Of a stretch of DNA of 64,000 bases, positions 46,742 to 56,734 are shown piece by piece. Every line of letters starts with the position of its first letter. Position 1 is the first letter of the stretch. The notes below the pieces were generated by a model, which was not told the origin of the DNA, ran no database searches, and saw only the letters and a program-made list of their open reading frames with translations. A program made the translations under genes and the position numbers. Source of the stretch: Rhinopithecus roxellana (Eukaryota; Chordata; Mammalia; Primates; Cercopithecidae); the NCBI RefSeq assembly GCF_007565055.1, contig NC_044564.1, forward strand, positions 81,116,563 to 81,180,562. The letters are read 5' to 3'.

Positions 46742-47589
46742 AAAAATTGCTTTTTAAACACTCCTTTACTTATTGCCAATCACTGTTTTTATCTCTATCT
46801 CTGTGTACTATGTGCAGGGGTGAAATTTCTTAATCTAAAGGAATACATTGTCAACATTTGTAGATTATGGAATATGGATTACTAAAGAGGTGATACCAAT
46901 GTGTTAATATAATCCCTCCAGCCAAATAGAATTCTTGTAGCTCCATATCCTTGTTAATACATTTTAATATTAAGGAAAATGTTATTATTTAGTAATAAGT
47001 ACTGAAGTTTAGCACCTTTATACATATTTATTGGTATTTTGACTTCCTCTATGGCAAAATAGAGCCTGTATTAAAACTTAAAGGCCTGTTTTAAGTCTTT
47101 TAAATATTTTTTTATTGGGATGTCTGACTTTTTCAAAGTTTTCTTCATATAAAATCTGGATAAAAGTCCTTCATCAGCGATACGTGTTGCAAATTGCTTC
47201 TTCTGTTCTATGGCTTTTTACTTTTCTTTTTAAATGGTGTCTTTTGAAGAAGAAAAAAGTATGGCTATAATTTTAACAGCGTTGAATTTATTAATCTTTT
47301 TCTTCATGGTTACTGCTTTTTTTGTTTTGTTTAAGAAATCCTTTCCTATAAAGGACATTAATATATTCTTCCATATAATCTTCTAAAAGCTTTATGGTTT
47401 TGCCTTTCACATTTAGGTTTTTAATCTACCTGAAATTGATTTTTTATATGGCATGAATGCTTTTGCTATTATGCCATAATTTCTAAAAATCCAATGTACA
47501 CAAGGTCACCATTAATATCTAAAGTTGTGGCAAGGTTACCTAGTGTAGAATAATGCTGAATTAAAGGAAAAAAATTCCTTTTTAAGAAA

Positions 47590-47755
47590 CCCTTAATTAA
47601 GTTGTTACTGACTGCCAGACAGAATAGTAAGTGTTTTACTTTCATAACCTCAAAGAAGCTCATTTCACAAATAAACCAATTTAGGGTTGGGAGTTTCAGG
47701 TAGTTGGCTAAGGTCACATCATAGTATAAATCTGAACAAGGATTAAAATTTTACA
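47590..47755 (-). mobile_element. MIR SINE, reverse
   Basis: Reverse MIR pattern: AGTAAGTGTTTTACTTTCAT, CATTTCACAAATAAACCAAT and GGCTAAGGTCACATCATAGT. Confidence 0.65.
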
Positions 47756-47923
47756 AATTAATTCAGAAAACTTCTTCTATCTTTCTAGGGATAGAAGTTT
47801 TGTGTTTGTGTGCTCCCTCCTTATTTTTTCCCCTTTCATGACTTTAATATGAAATTTGTATTCCTGGAATTATCAACTATCTTTGATTACTACTCCAAGT
47901 TTTGCCTATATTCAAAGTCACCC

Positions 47924-48362
47924 AGGCCGTGTGCAGTGGCTCACACCTGTAATCCCAGAATTTTAGGAAGCTGAGACAGGATTACCACTTGAGTCTAAGA
48001 CTTTGAGACCAACTTGGTCAACATAGTGAGACCTCATCTCTAATGTGAGTGTGTTTGTGTGTGTGTGTGTGTGTGTATAATATATACATATGTGTGTGTG
48101 TATATATATGTGTGTGTATACATATGTGTGTATAGATGTGTGTGTATATATATGTGTATATATGTGTGTGTGTGTATATATATGTGTGTATACATATATA
48201 TATTAAAGCTCGGCCTAGTGGTGCATGCCTGTAATCCCAGCTAATCAGGAGACTGAGATGGGAGGATCACTTGAGCCTTGAAGGTTGATGTTTCAGTGAG
48301 CCATGATCATGCCACTGCACTCCAACCTGGGCAACAGAATGAGACCCTGTCTCAAAAACAAA
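47924..48362 (+). mobile_element. AluJ with a microsatellite in its middle linker
   Basis: Left arm: CCGTGTGCAGTGGCTCACAC to GAGACCTCATCTCTAATG. Right arm: GCCTAGTGGTGCATGCCTGT to GACCCTGTCTCAAAAACAAA. J-type features include GGAGGATCACTTGAGCCTTG. The A-rich linker between the arms has been replaced by about 160 bases of TG/TATG repeat. Confidence 0.9.
48043..48203. repeat. (TG)n/(TATG)n compound microsatellite in AluJ
   Basis: Blocks of GTGTGT, TATATA, TACATATG and GTGTATA, bounded on both sides by Alu arms. The 61-codon frame at 48059-48244 is a translation of it. Confidence 0.95.
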
Positions 48363-49268
48363 GGTCACCTCACTTTTCTTATAAGAGTTTTCAAAATAGT
48401 CTCATTTGCAGAGTTGTGCTTTTCTTTCTCTGTTTACTTCATATTATTATTCAATAATTATATTTTATTCAAGAAATACAGAAAATTAACAATTTCCTTA
48501 CGTTTAAATTCTTATTATAAATTTAGGGCCCTCAAAACCTGGAACAGACTTTTGTAACTATATTTGGTGGTGCCTTTGAGGACTCTGCCAAGTTCACACA
48601 TGATCCATATTGGGGGTTTCTGGACCTAGTAGACAAGGTTTAGTTTCGCCATCCAACAAACTTCTCACACCCATTTTGGGCAGAGAAAATCAGGTTTATC
48701 AGATACCTGTTTTGGCCTACCAGTCAAAATTTCATTTGAATGAAGGTTTTTTCCTTTAAAAATTTCTGAAAATAATTAGTCAGAGTGAATAGTAATTATA
48801 GGGTTGAATAGGATGCCTTCAATTGTCCAAAAATAAGATTATCTTTAAAATCCACTGGAGAAATTAGATTTAAAGGTTTGCATTCTAGAATGAATAAGTG
48901 AATTTAGTAAAGTCAATACAAAGTCAATTTTATTTGCATACTACTAACAACATTTGGAAGATGAACTTTAAAAATCATTTGTAAGAGCATCATAAAACTA
49001 AAAATACCCCAGAATATGTATTTTTAAGAAATAAAGGATCTCTTCACTGAAAACTGTAAGTCACTGCTGAGGAAGTTCACAGAAAGCATAAATACCTTTA
49101 GAACGGTATATTTTTCATGGGTTGAAAAACTCAGTCTTGTTAAGATGTGTGTTCTCAACAAGGTTATTTCAACATCATCACAATAAAAATCCTTAGCCTA
49201 AGTTTTCTTCTGTGCTGGATCTTGATAATTCTTTACTACTTTGTATTTCTCCAATGCCTTCAAGCTTT
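48363..49268. other. Unassigned DNA
   Basis: No gene or confident repeat. One stretch (48890-49130) has an L1-like A-rich flavour but no diagnostic motif. Confidence 0.4.
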
Positions 49269-49365
49269 ATGTATGTGTATGTGTATGTATATGTATATGT
49301 GTATGTGTATGTGTATGTGTATGTATATGTGTATATGTATGTGTCTGTATGTGTATGTGCATATC
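49269..49365. repeat. (TATG)n/(TG)n microsatellite
   Basis: GTATGTGTATGTGTATGTAT-type units for about 97 bases. Five frames on both strands across it (49147-49482) are repeat translations. Confidence 0.95.
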
Positions 49366-49394
49366 CTTTAACTGGGCCAAAACATCCAAGCTGT

Positions 49395-49603
49395 GGCTTT
49401 CCACCTTGGTACTATTAACTTTGAGAGCTTGATAATTATTTGTTTTGGTAGGCTGTTCTGTACACTGAATATATAGCAGCATCCTTGTTCTCTAACCACT
49501 AGTTTCAGTAGCACCCTCCCCTTCCCAGTTGTGACCAAAATGTGTGTAGTAATTTCCAAATATCCCTTAGGAGGCAAAATTGTTCCCATTTCAGAGCCAC
49601 TGA
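49395..49603 (-). mobile_element. MER20 (hAT-Charlie), reverse
   Basis: Reverse MER20: GGCTTTCCACCTTGGTACTA, TATATAGCAGCATCCTTGTT, CTAACCACTAGTTTCAGTAG, CAGTTGTGACCAAAATGTGT, AGGAGGCAAAATTGTTCCCA and the end CAGAGCCACTG. Second MER20 in the window, same orientation as the 41.3 kb copy. Confidence 0.85.
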
Positions 49604-49722
49604 CCTAATACAACATTTCCTGAAGCAGAAATCTCACCTTTCAAATAGTTATTTTCTTCCTCCTGATAAAATAAAAACTTTAGGCAAATTAAATTTAAAG
49701 GAATTTAATTTAGTAATGAATG

Positions 49723-50062
49723 ATTCATGAATCAGGCAGCCTCCTGAGCCAGAGTACGGTCTGAAACTCCAGCACAGCTACATGATGGAAGAAGATTTAT
49801 TGACAGAAAAAGGAAAGTGATGCACAGAAAACGGAAGTGAGGTACAGAAACAGCTGGATGGGTTACAGCTTGGTGTTTGCCTTATTTGAACGTAGTTCAA
49901 ACAGTTGGCTACATTTGATTGGCCAAAACTCGGTTAGTTGCACAAACGTAGGGTACAGTCTGTTTACGTCTCCACTTGTTATAATTCACAATGTACAGAG
50001 AAACCTTAGGCCAAACTTAAAACATGTAAGGAGGCATCATTAGGCTAAACTTGATTTAACAC
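49723..50062 (-). mobile_element. Solo ERV LTR (ERV1-like), reverse
   Basis: About 340 bp from TGAATCAGGCAGCCTCCTGA to AGGCTAAACTTGATTTAACA. Motifs AGAAGATTTATTGACAGAAA, TTACAGCTTGGTGTTTGCCT, CTACATTTGATTGGCCAAAA and TGTAAGGAGGCATCATTAGG are those of a known class of primate/mammal ERV1-type LTR. In the reverse strand it starts TGTTAAA and carries an AATAAA-like site. I cannot name the subfamily. Confidence 0.65.
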
Positions 50063-50139
50063 TCCCCTTTCATTTATTGCTTTCAAATATTATCTTTTAT
50101 CCTGATTCTTACCATTTTCAAGAATTATACTATTTTAAA

Positions 50140-50780
50140 TCATTCATTTATTCCTCACTGATTATAGAATAAATTCCAAGTATCTTTACATGGCATTTAA
50201 AGCTCAAACTACTTGGCCAGTTTCTTGTCTCACCAGATCTTGCTTCAGACTGAGTATTCTTACCACATCATTTCATCTTCTGGGTGGATGGTTTTCATAA
50301 TATTTTATAAGGGTCCTCAGAAGATTCTACATGATAAAGCACCACCCATCTTGGTAATGAACCTGATACTATACATTCATAGTGGCTTTTTTTCTTTCCC
50401 TGTTTTGCTATCCTTATCCCTTACTCTTAATGCTTAGGATCAATTCCCAATTCCCAAAGTACCTGCACACAAGTTTTAGTCTCAGGCTATGATTTTGGCA
50501 GATCTCAAACTAAGACATACTGACTAAATTTTTCTCATCCTTTAAGACTCTTCTTAGGTCTAATTACAAAAAATATTTCCTTTCCTCCTTCTTTCTCTCT
50601 CCCCATTTGACTGGTGCTCCTCCTCAGTGCCACCCATCAACACCAAACCCTGTGCTAATTATTTGCAAGACTTTTTGAGAACTGAGTCTGTGTCAGAATC
50701 ATCTTTGTATCTATAATACATAGGTATTACAGTGAATAATGTTATACCTAGATGGTCATAATATATTCCATATCAATTTT
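50140..50780 (+). mobile_element. L2 LINE 3' region fragment
   Basis: ATGGCATTTAAAGCTCAAAC (CATGGCATTCAAGGCCCTCC in L2), CAGATCTTGCTTCAGACTGA, CTCATCCTTTAAGACTCTTC and CAGTGCCACC then GAGAACTGAGTCTGTGTCAG follow the order of the L2 ORF2 end and tail. Very diverged. Confidence 0.45.
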
Positions 50781-51124
50781 AAATAAAACAATGTATTATG
50801 TAGTTAATATGGTTACTGCTTTTCTTCATTTGTCTTCTGCTAACATTTTGGGAAGAAAAATCTATTCTCTACTAACTCTTTTCCCATATCTCATGCTCAG
50901 TTTTAGAATATTAATATCTGGTTTCCACTCTCACCACTCACATGTAACTGGCTTCTCAAAATTTAGAACAGTATTTTAATTGCTAAATCAAGTGACTCCT
51001 TATCAGTGTTCCTCTTTATCAGTTTATCTGAAGGGCCTGACACTGTTGACTACTTTCTTTTTCTGGAAACTTAGTTTCCAGGATATATCTGTCTTCTATT
51101 CCTGTTTCCTCTTTGATCATTCTT

Positions 51125-51420
51125 TTTTTTTGTTTGAGACGGAGTCTCGCTCTGTCGCCCAGGCTGGAGTGCAGTGGGGCGATCTCCGCTCACTGCAAGC
51201 TCCGCGGCCTCCCGGGGTTCACGCCATTCTCCTGCCTCAGCCTCCCTAGAAGCTGGGACAAAAGGCGCCCGCCACCACGCCCGGCTAATTTTTTTGTATT
51301 TTCAGTAGAGACGGGGTTTCACCGTGTTCGCCAGGATGGTCTCGATCTCCTGACCTCATGATCCACCCGCCTCGGCCTCCCAAAGTGCTGGGATTACAGG
51401 GGTGAGCCACAACGCCCGGC
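51125..51420 (-). mobile_element. AluY/AluSc-type, full length, reverse, with target duplication
   Basis: T tail, then GAGACGGAGTCTCGCTCTGT to the head ACGCCCGGC. Direct repeats TGATCATTCTTT lie at about 51114-51125 and 51422-51433. It has the common GATCTCCGCTCACTGC form rather than the GGCCGGATCTC variant. The 82- and 89-codon plus frames (50980-51361) are Alu-derived. The head includes a small GCGGCC insertion in the CTCCGCCTCCCGGG region. Confidence 0.95.
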
Positions 51421-51789
51421 ATGATCATTCTTTCTTACTTTCCTTTATTATCTATCATCTTTTCCCTCTATATTCCTATTGAATTCTATTTTTCCTGTAT
51501 TTCTGCCTTTGACTTCTCTGCTAGCTCAGCATTTTCTCTAGATGCTTACATAAGTAACAGGTTACTTTAACTTACAGGTATGCATTTTGCAGAACGTGCT
51601 ATCAAAATGTATTGTGGTATTGTGGGCACTTCTAATTCAATAGAAGCAGTATTTTTCTTGCCTTTCTCAAAAATTTCTTTCTGAACATCAGTTAAACACA
51701 TCACCAAGCGTCTAGCAGGTTGTCATTCCCTCTCTTTTTCTAATTGATTGCAGACTTGTTTTTGATTTCCTGTCTCTATATCTAATTCT

Positions 51790-51985
51790 CTCAATTTTAG
51801 TCTCTGTCACCAGATGATTTATTTGAAATACAAGCCTGACCTTGTCACAGATCTCCTTAAAAGCTTCAAATTGGTCATCAAAATATAAAGGTTATTTCTG
51901 AAATCTTTAGCGTGGAATTCAGGATCTTTCTTAATGAAGCTCTACCTTACCTCATCTCACTTCATTCATTTATCTATCAGTTCTG
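51790..51985 (+). mobile_element. L2 LINE fragment
   Basis: GACCTTGTCACAGATCTCCT, AAAAGCTTCAAATTGGTCAT, TTAGCGTGGAATTCAGGATC and GAAGCTCTACCTTACCTCAT follow the L2 ORF2 end (CTGGCCCCTGCCTACCTCTC region). It is separated from the 50.1-kb L2 piece by unassigned DNA and the AluY. Confidence 0.45.
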
Positions 51986-52099
51986 TTGTCATTCTGTTAG
52001 TCACTAGTAATATTTCGTTGAACAAAACACACACAGTTCCTCTCCTCCTAGATCTTTTATTCCCCTATGCTTCTAGTCTCCACTGTACCCACTAGACTG

Positions 52100-52183
52100 T
52101 TTTTTTAAATTTGATACACCACATCTATATTGTGAAATTATTACCACCAAGTTAGTTAACACATCCGTCACTTCACCTAGTTA

Positions 52184-52227
<44 letters not shown>

Positions 52228-52440
52228 TGACAACATTGAATATCTACTCTCTTAGCAAATTTTAAATATACAATACGGTATTTACTATAGTCACCATGCT
52301 CTATGTTAGAGGCTCAATCTTACTCATCTTGTAACTGATACCTGTTGCCTTTGATCAGTGTATCCCCTGTCTCCTTCAATACCCTAGGCTGCTGGCAACC
52401 ATCTTCTTGGTTAAATTTATTATTGATTTAATCCTTACTT
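52100..52440 (+). mobile_element. Old L1 (L1M) 3' UTR with (GT)n inside
   Basis: ATTGTGAAATTATTACCACC, AGTTAGTTAACACATCCGTC, CTACTCTCTTAGCAAATTTT, ATAGTCACCATGCTCTATGT and CTTACTCATCTTGTAACTGA. This is the same L1M 3' UTR type as the 1.24-1.76 kb fragment. A GT microsatellite at 52186-52225 grew within it. Confidence 0.8.
52186..52225. repeat. (GT)n microsatellite
   Basis: About 20 GT units inside L1M 3' UTR DNA. Confidence 0.96.
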
Positions 52441-52469
52441 GTTATTTGTCTATTTTGATTTTTATTTCT

Positions 52470-52835
52470 TTATCATTCAATCTTTGTAGGTTGTATGTTT
52501 CTAGGGATATATATTTCTTCTGGGTTATTCAATTTTTTGGTTTATAATTTGTTCACAGTAATCCTTTACAGTCCCTTGCATTTCTGTGGTATTAGTGATG
52601 ATGGATCTTATTTCATTCACAAGTTTATTTATGTGCAGTGTCTCTCTTTTCCTTGATTAGTTTATCTAAAGGTTTACCAATTTTGTTTGTCATTTTTGAA
52701 TTTATTGTTAACTTTTTTTTAACTTTTACTTTTGTTTGAGGGGTGCATGTGTAGGGTTGTTATATAGGTAAATTGTGTGTTGTGGGGATTTGGTGTACAG
52801 ATTATTTTGTCACTTAGGAAATAAGCATAGTAGTT
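52470..52835 (-). mobile_element. L1 pieces, reverse (ORF2 and 3' end)
   Basis: 52.47-52.71 kb (GTTCACAGTAATCCTTTACA, GGATCTTATTTCATTCACAA, TTGATTAGTTTATCTAAAGG) is reverse L1 ORF2. 52.72-52.83 kb (GTGCATGTGTAGGGTTGTTA, TATAGGTAAATTGTGTGTTG) is the reverse of the L1 3' end region. The orientation is opposite to the L1M UTR just upstream, so at least two insertions or an inversion are involved. Confidence 0.65.
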
Positions 52836-53052
52836 TTTTTTGTAGTATTCCCGCTGCTATAGTAGTGGCTTGCAAAAGTTGGCTCAGACCCTTTGGAAAT
52901 CTCAGGGCCCTAGAGTTTTGCATTTCAAAAGTATAAGTGGAAACAGTCACCTAAATTGCAGTCATGTTTATGCAAGGGTCTGGGATAGGTTTTATTTATT
53001 TAGTGCTTTAGGTTTATTAATTATAAAAAATACAAAAACATCTGTCTTTATC

Positions 53053-53057
<5 letters not shown>
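52836..53057. other. Unassigned DNA
   Basis: Nothing recognised before the TATC repeat. Confidence 0.4.

Positions 53058-53107
<50 letters not shown>
53058..53107. repeat. (TATC)n microsatellite
   Basis: About 12 uninterrupted TATC units. A short (TA)n run lies further on at about 53312-53327. Confidence 0.97.
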
Positions 53108-53725
53108 CAAATGTAATTAGTTTTATAATTTTATGACAAGGGACCCAATAAAGTTTGATGGAAAAACAACGGACTAGGAATTCAAGTGCTTGAATTCCAT
53201 TTCTGTTTTTTCTCCTACTTACATAGTCTGTCTTTTATCTACATTAGATTCCTCAAGCAAAGAATAGAAAATAATGGCCTTTTATTTAATTAATTATAAA
53301 TGATGTTGACTATATATATATATATATGTATCCTATTTTGGCCATGAATTTCAACCCTCTAATTTTTTTCTGAAGTCTTTTCTTAAGCTGCTTAAAGCAG
53401 TAAGGATGCTACTTTTCTATTTAAATTGAGAAGTTTCTTGAAGATTCTGAAAGTGCCACACCAGGCAGGGAAGTGCAAACAGAGAAACCATGTCAGGAAA
53501 TGGAGCAGCCATGGTTTATTAGTTAAACTGCAGAATGTGACTATGCCCCTAACAGTCCTTATGAAAACATGAATGTCTTCATGAATAAGAGATTTCTGAG
53601 CTGCTGTCCCACCAGACTGACTTTTTTTGTATAAAAATCTGCTTTTAATTTATCTTTATGTCCCTAATATTCCAATATAGTAAAGAGAGTAGGAATCTAA
53701 TAAATATTTTGAAGTATTGGAAAGA
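53108..53725. other. Unassigned DNA
   Basis: No gene or confident repeat family apart from the small (TA)n run. Confidence 0.4.
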
Positions 53726-53868
53726 AACAAAATCCCAGCTCTGTAGTTTACATGTGTGAACTTGGGCAAAATACATAATTTTCTCCATTGTAAAATAGTA
53801 TGAACAATATTTACTTCACAGGATTATTTAATTTTTAAATGTACTTGGAATTTATTTAAAGGTTAGTA
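53726..53868 (+). mobile_element. MIR SINE fragment
   Basis: CCCAGCTCTGTAGTTTACAT, GTGAACTTGGGCAAAATACA, CTCCATTGTAAAATAGTATG and TTACTTCACAGGATTATTTA follow the MIR core and 3' half. Confidence 0.75.
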
Positions 53869-54794
53869 ACTGTCGGTTTTTCTTCCGTTAATCTTGAATG
53901 AATCAATGATTAAATGGTATTTTAGGCAGAATATTTTGAGCAAAGATCCTAATATTCTTTTGAGCAAAGACGCACAGAATATTCTGGAAATTGCAAAAAT
54001 GTTTGTGATTGTAGTACAAAACATTTCAAAAGGGCAATTGATGCAGGAAAGTAGGACAAGGATGAGGCTGCAGGGATAGAGTTAGTGTACATTTTTAAAG
54101 ACCTTGAATTTCATGCTCAATAATTGTGACTTTTCTTTTAAGAAATGAGCAACTATGGAAAGTGTTGCAGTTTACCAGTGCCATACTTACATTTATGACT
54201 TAGAAATAGCCTTTGGACAGCAGTTCTTGAAAACTGACTTTGTTTTTTTTCTGTCCCAATGAATCCTTGAAAACCACCCCTGTGAGGTAAGAAGCAGTGG
54301 GGCAAAATTTCTGTGGCCTCACTCACAGGCTGAGGGCTGCTCCATCAGGGATCCCAGCCTGACTACTCACCCCACCCAGGGCCCTCAAGGAATCCTGACA
54401 CCTGGTAGAAATGAGGCTGCAGAAGGAACAAAACTGGAGGAAGATAACGGAATCCTTGACTTTGTTCTGAGGAGGTGAGGGGAAGTGGACAGAGTCTCAC
54501 ACCCTTTTTTGAAAATGGACTTTGAAAGTGCTAATCCGCCTAACAAGTCAAAGAAGTCATGATGAGGATCTGGGTGAGTGTACTGGCATTAGGGATGGAG
54601 CTGAGTGGATGCATGTGAAGCATATTTAGGTGTTAACTTGATAGAACTTGATGACAGATTAGATGTGAGGGGAGGGAATGCTAAAGAAGAAGAATCTAAT
54701 GATGGCTCCAAGATTTCTGTTAGATACCTGATAACTATATAATTGTATAACTATATAACTATATAAATCTTCATTGCAGAACAATGATGATGAT
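53869..54794. other. Unassigned DNA
   Basis: No gene seen. The 54.24-54.70 kb part is somewhat GC-richer (AGGGCCCTCAAGGAATCCTG, GAGGTGAGGGGAAGTGGAC) but no domain, splice site chain or repeat can be assigned. Confidence 0.4.
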
Positions 54795-54985
54795 TCAACA
54801 TAAAATTATTACTCATTTATTAAGCACCCAAACTGCCACACACTTTATCTCATGTAAGCTTCCTACTGCTCCTTTGAGATATATATTATTATTTCCATTT
54901 TATGTGTAAGAAAAAATGATGCCCGGAGATATTAAGTGACTTGTACAAATTCATTGAGCAGAGCTAGAATTTGAGTACATATCTG
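54795..54985 (-). mobile_element. MIR SINE, reverse
   Basis: CATTTATTAAGCACCCAAAC, CACTTTATCTCATGTAAGCT, TTATTATTTCCATTTTATGT, GATATTAAGTGACTTGTACA and GAGCAGAGCTAGAATTTGAG follow the reverse complement of MIR nearly end to end. Confidence 0.85.
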
Positions 54986-55588
54986 ATTTTAAAGATTATG
55001 AAGATTATGTCCTTAAATTATATGCCTTATTATGAGTCATTAAAGATTTGGAGAGTTAGTGTAATGAGGAAAAAAGCAAAGCATTTGGCCTATTTAGCCC
55101 AAGGGAGTAAAGACTTCAAGAGTAATGGCAATAATATGAAGCTTTTTATACAGATGAACTTTCTTTCTTTGGCTAAAGGCCAATAAAAGGTCAATATTTT
55201 GAACTTAGGTCATAGCAATACAAGCTATTAAAAAGAACTCACTAAGCCAAGAGCCAAAAGGTATTAGAATTCAAATGAAAATTAAAGAGATGGAAAAACA
55301 CATTTGGGGAATGGTATATAAATTTGTAAAAAGTGTCCTAGTGTATAAACACTTTGTCTCTGAGAATAATACTCAATGGGAAAATGCAAGAGGAAATGTA
55401 TGAGTATTTTTATTTTAGAAATTATTTAAAGCTATAGACATTTGCTTGAAATTGTGCAAAATGTTGTCCTATTAGACAGGAAAGAAGTAGCCTCGTTACA
55501 GATCAGCAAGCAAAGAGGAAAAAAAAAAAAACTATAGCAGCAAAGTAAACCACAGGGACCATGACCCGGAAAGGCACAGAGGAAACAT
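54986..55588. other. Unassigned DNA
   Basis: No recognised feature. The 71-codon frame at 54971-55186 begins in MIR and has no domain. Confidence 0.4.
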
Positions 55589-55603
55589 AAAAATAGCCAA
55601 TGA

Positions 55604-55927
55604 GACCCAGTACGGTGACTGATGCCTGTAATCTCAGCACTTTGGGAGGCCGAGCTGGGTGGATAACAAGGTCAAGAGACCAAGACCATTCTGGCCAACA
55701 TGGTGAAACCCTGTCTCTACTACAAATACGAAAATTAGCTGGGCATGGCGGCACGCGCCTGTAGTCCCAGTTACTGGGGAGGCTGAGGAAGGAGAATCGC
55801 TTGAACTCGGGAGGCAGAGGTTGCAGTGAGCTGAGACCGAGCTATTGCACTTCAGCCTGGCAACAGAGTGAGACTCTGTCTCAAAAAAACAAAACAAAAA
55901 CAAAAAAAAAAAAAAAAAGAGAGAGAG

Positions 55928-55985
<58 letters not shown>
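55604..55985 (+). mobile_element. AluS with (GAAA)n tail, with target duplication
   Basis: Complete Alu body from GACCCAGTACGGTGACTGAT to GAGACTCTGTCTCAAAAAAA, then a tail that has become CAAAA, GA and finally about 16 GAAA units. Direct repeats AAAATAGCCAATGA (55590-55603) and AAAATGGCCAATGA (55986-55999) show one mismatch. The 83-, 126- and 82-codon frames here come from the Alu and its tail. Confidence 0.95.
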
Positions 55986-55986
<1 letters not shown>

Positions 55987-55988
55987 AA
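55911..55988. repeat. (GA)n/(GAAA)n microsatellite in Alu tail
   Basis: GAGAGAGA then uninterrupted GAAA units inside the A tail of the AluS. Confidence 0.96.
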
Positions 55989-56096
55989 ATGGCCAATGAA
56001 CATATTAGAAACATCCTACCTTACTATTAATCAAAGAAATAAAAATTAAAATAGCAATAACTAATTTTGAGAAAAGATCTCAAAAAAAAGTATCAA

Positions 56097-56370
56097 AAGA
56101 CACTCTCTCACACAGGCTGAAGTGCAGTGGTGTGATCACAGCTCACTATAACCACAACTTCCCAGGCTCAGGTAATCCCCTCACCTCAGACTCCTGAATA
56201 GCTGGAACTATAGGCACATGCCACCATGCCCAATAGATTTTTTAATTTTTAATAGAGACAGGGTTTTGCCAAGTTGCCTGGACTGGTCTCAAACTCCTGG
56301 ACTCAAGCAATCTACCTGACTTATTCTCCCAAAGTGCTGGGATTACGGGCATGAGCCACTTCACCCTTCT
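56097..56370 (-). mobile_element. AluJ-like, reverse, 3'-end truncated or decayed
   Basis: CACACAGGCTGAAGTGCAGT, CACAGCTCACTATAACCACA, CTCCTGAATAGCTGGAACTA, TAGAGACAGGGTTTTGCCAA and GGGATTACGGGCATGAGCCA. The T tail and GAGACGGAGT start are degraded to CAAAAGACACTCTCT. High divergence points to the oldest Alu class. Confidence 0.88.
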
Positions 56371-56514
56371 ATTAATTTCGAATTTAATAGTAATAACCAT
56401 TTTTGTGATAATATTGTCATCTAGGTTAAAGATAAATGACTTTTGATGATAATGTTATTTGGAAATAATCATGGCAATAATAATAATAACAAGAAGAGTA
56501 AAACAAACATTTGT

Positions 56515-56692
56515 GAGAGTTTCATCTCTGATAGGTACTATTCTAAGTGTTTTACATATTTTCACCTATTAAATTATCACCGTGATTGTATGAAGTAATT
56601 TTATAAATTCCATATTACAGATATGAAAGTGAGCCACATAGAATCAGCCCATGGTTCTTGACTCCAGACCCTGCAATGTACTACTTTCTGGA
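56515..56692 (-). mobile_element. MIR SINE, reverse
   Basis: GGTACTATTCTAAGTGTTTT, ACATATTTTCACCTATTAAA, CATATTACAGATATGAAAGT and GAGCCACATAGAA follow reverse MIR. Confidence 0.7.
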
Positions 56693-56734
56693 GAAAGGTA
56701 CATTCTATTTTCAGGTTTCTTAAATAATTAGTTA

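Larger units (their letters stand above)
46181..47470 (-). mobile_element. Old L1 (L1M type) ORF2/3' region, reverse
   Basis: Best part is 47.05-47.47 kb: TTCATATAAAATCTGGATAA, GGTTACTGCTTTTTTTGTTT, AAGAAATCCTTTCCTATAAA and CTTTCACATTTAGGTTTTTA match the reverse complement of L1 ORF2's distal part. The left part (46.18-46.95 kb) is more decayed and may be the 3' UTR side. A FLAM/Alu monomer interrupts it. Confidence 0.65.
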
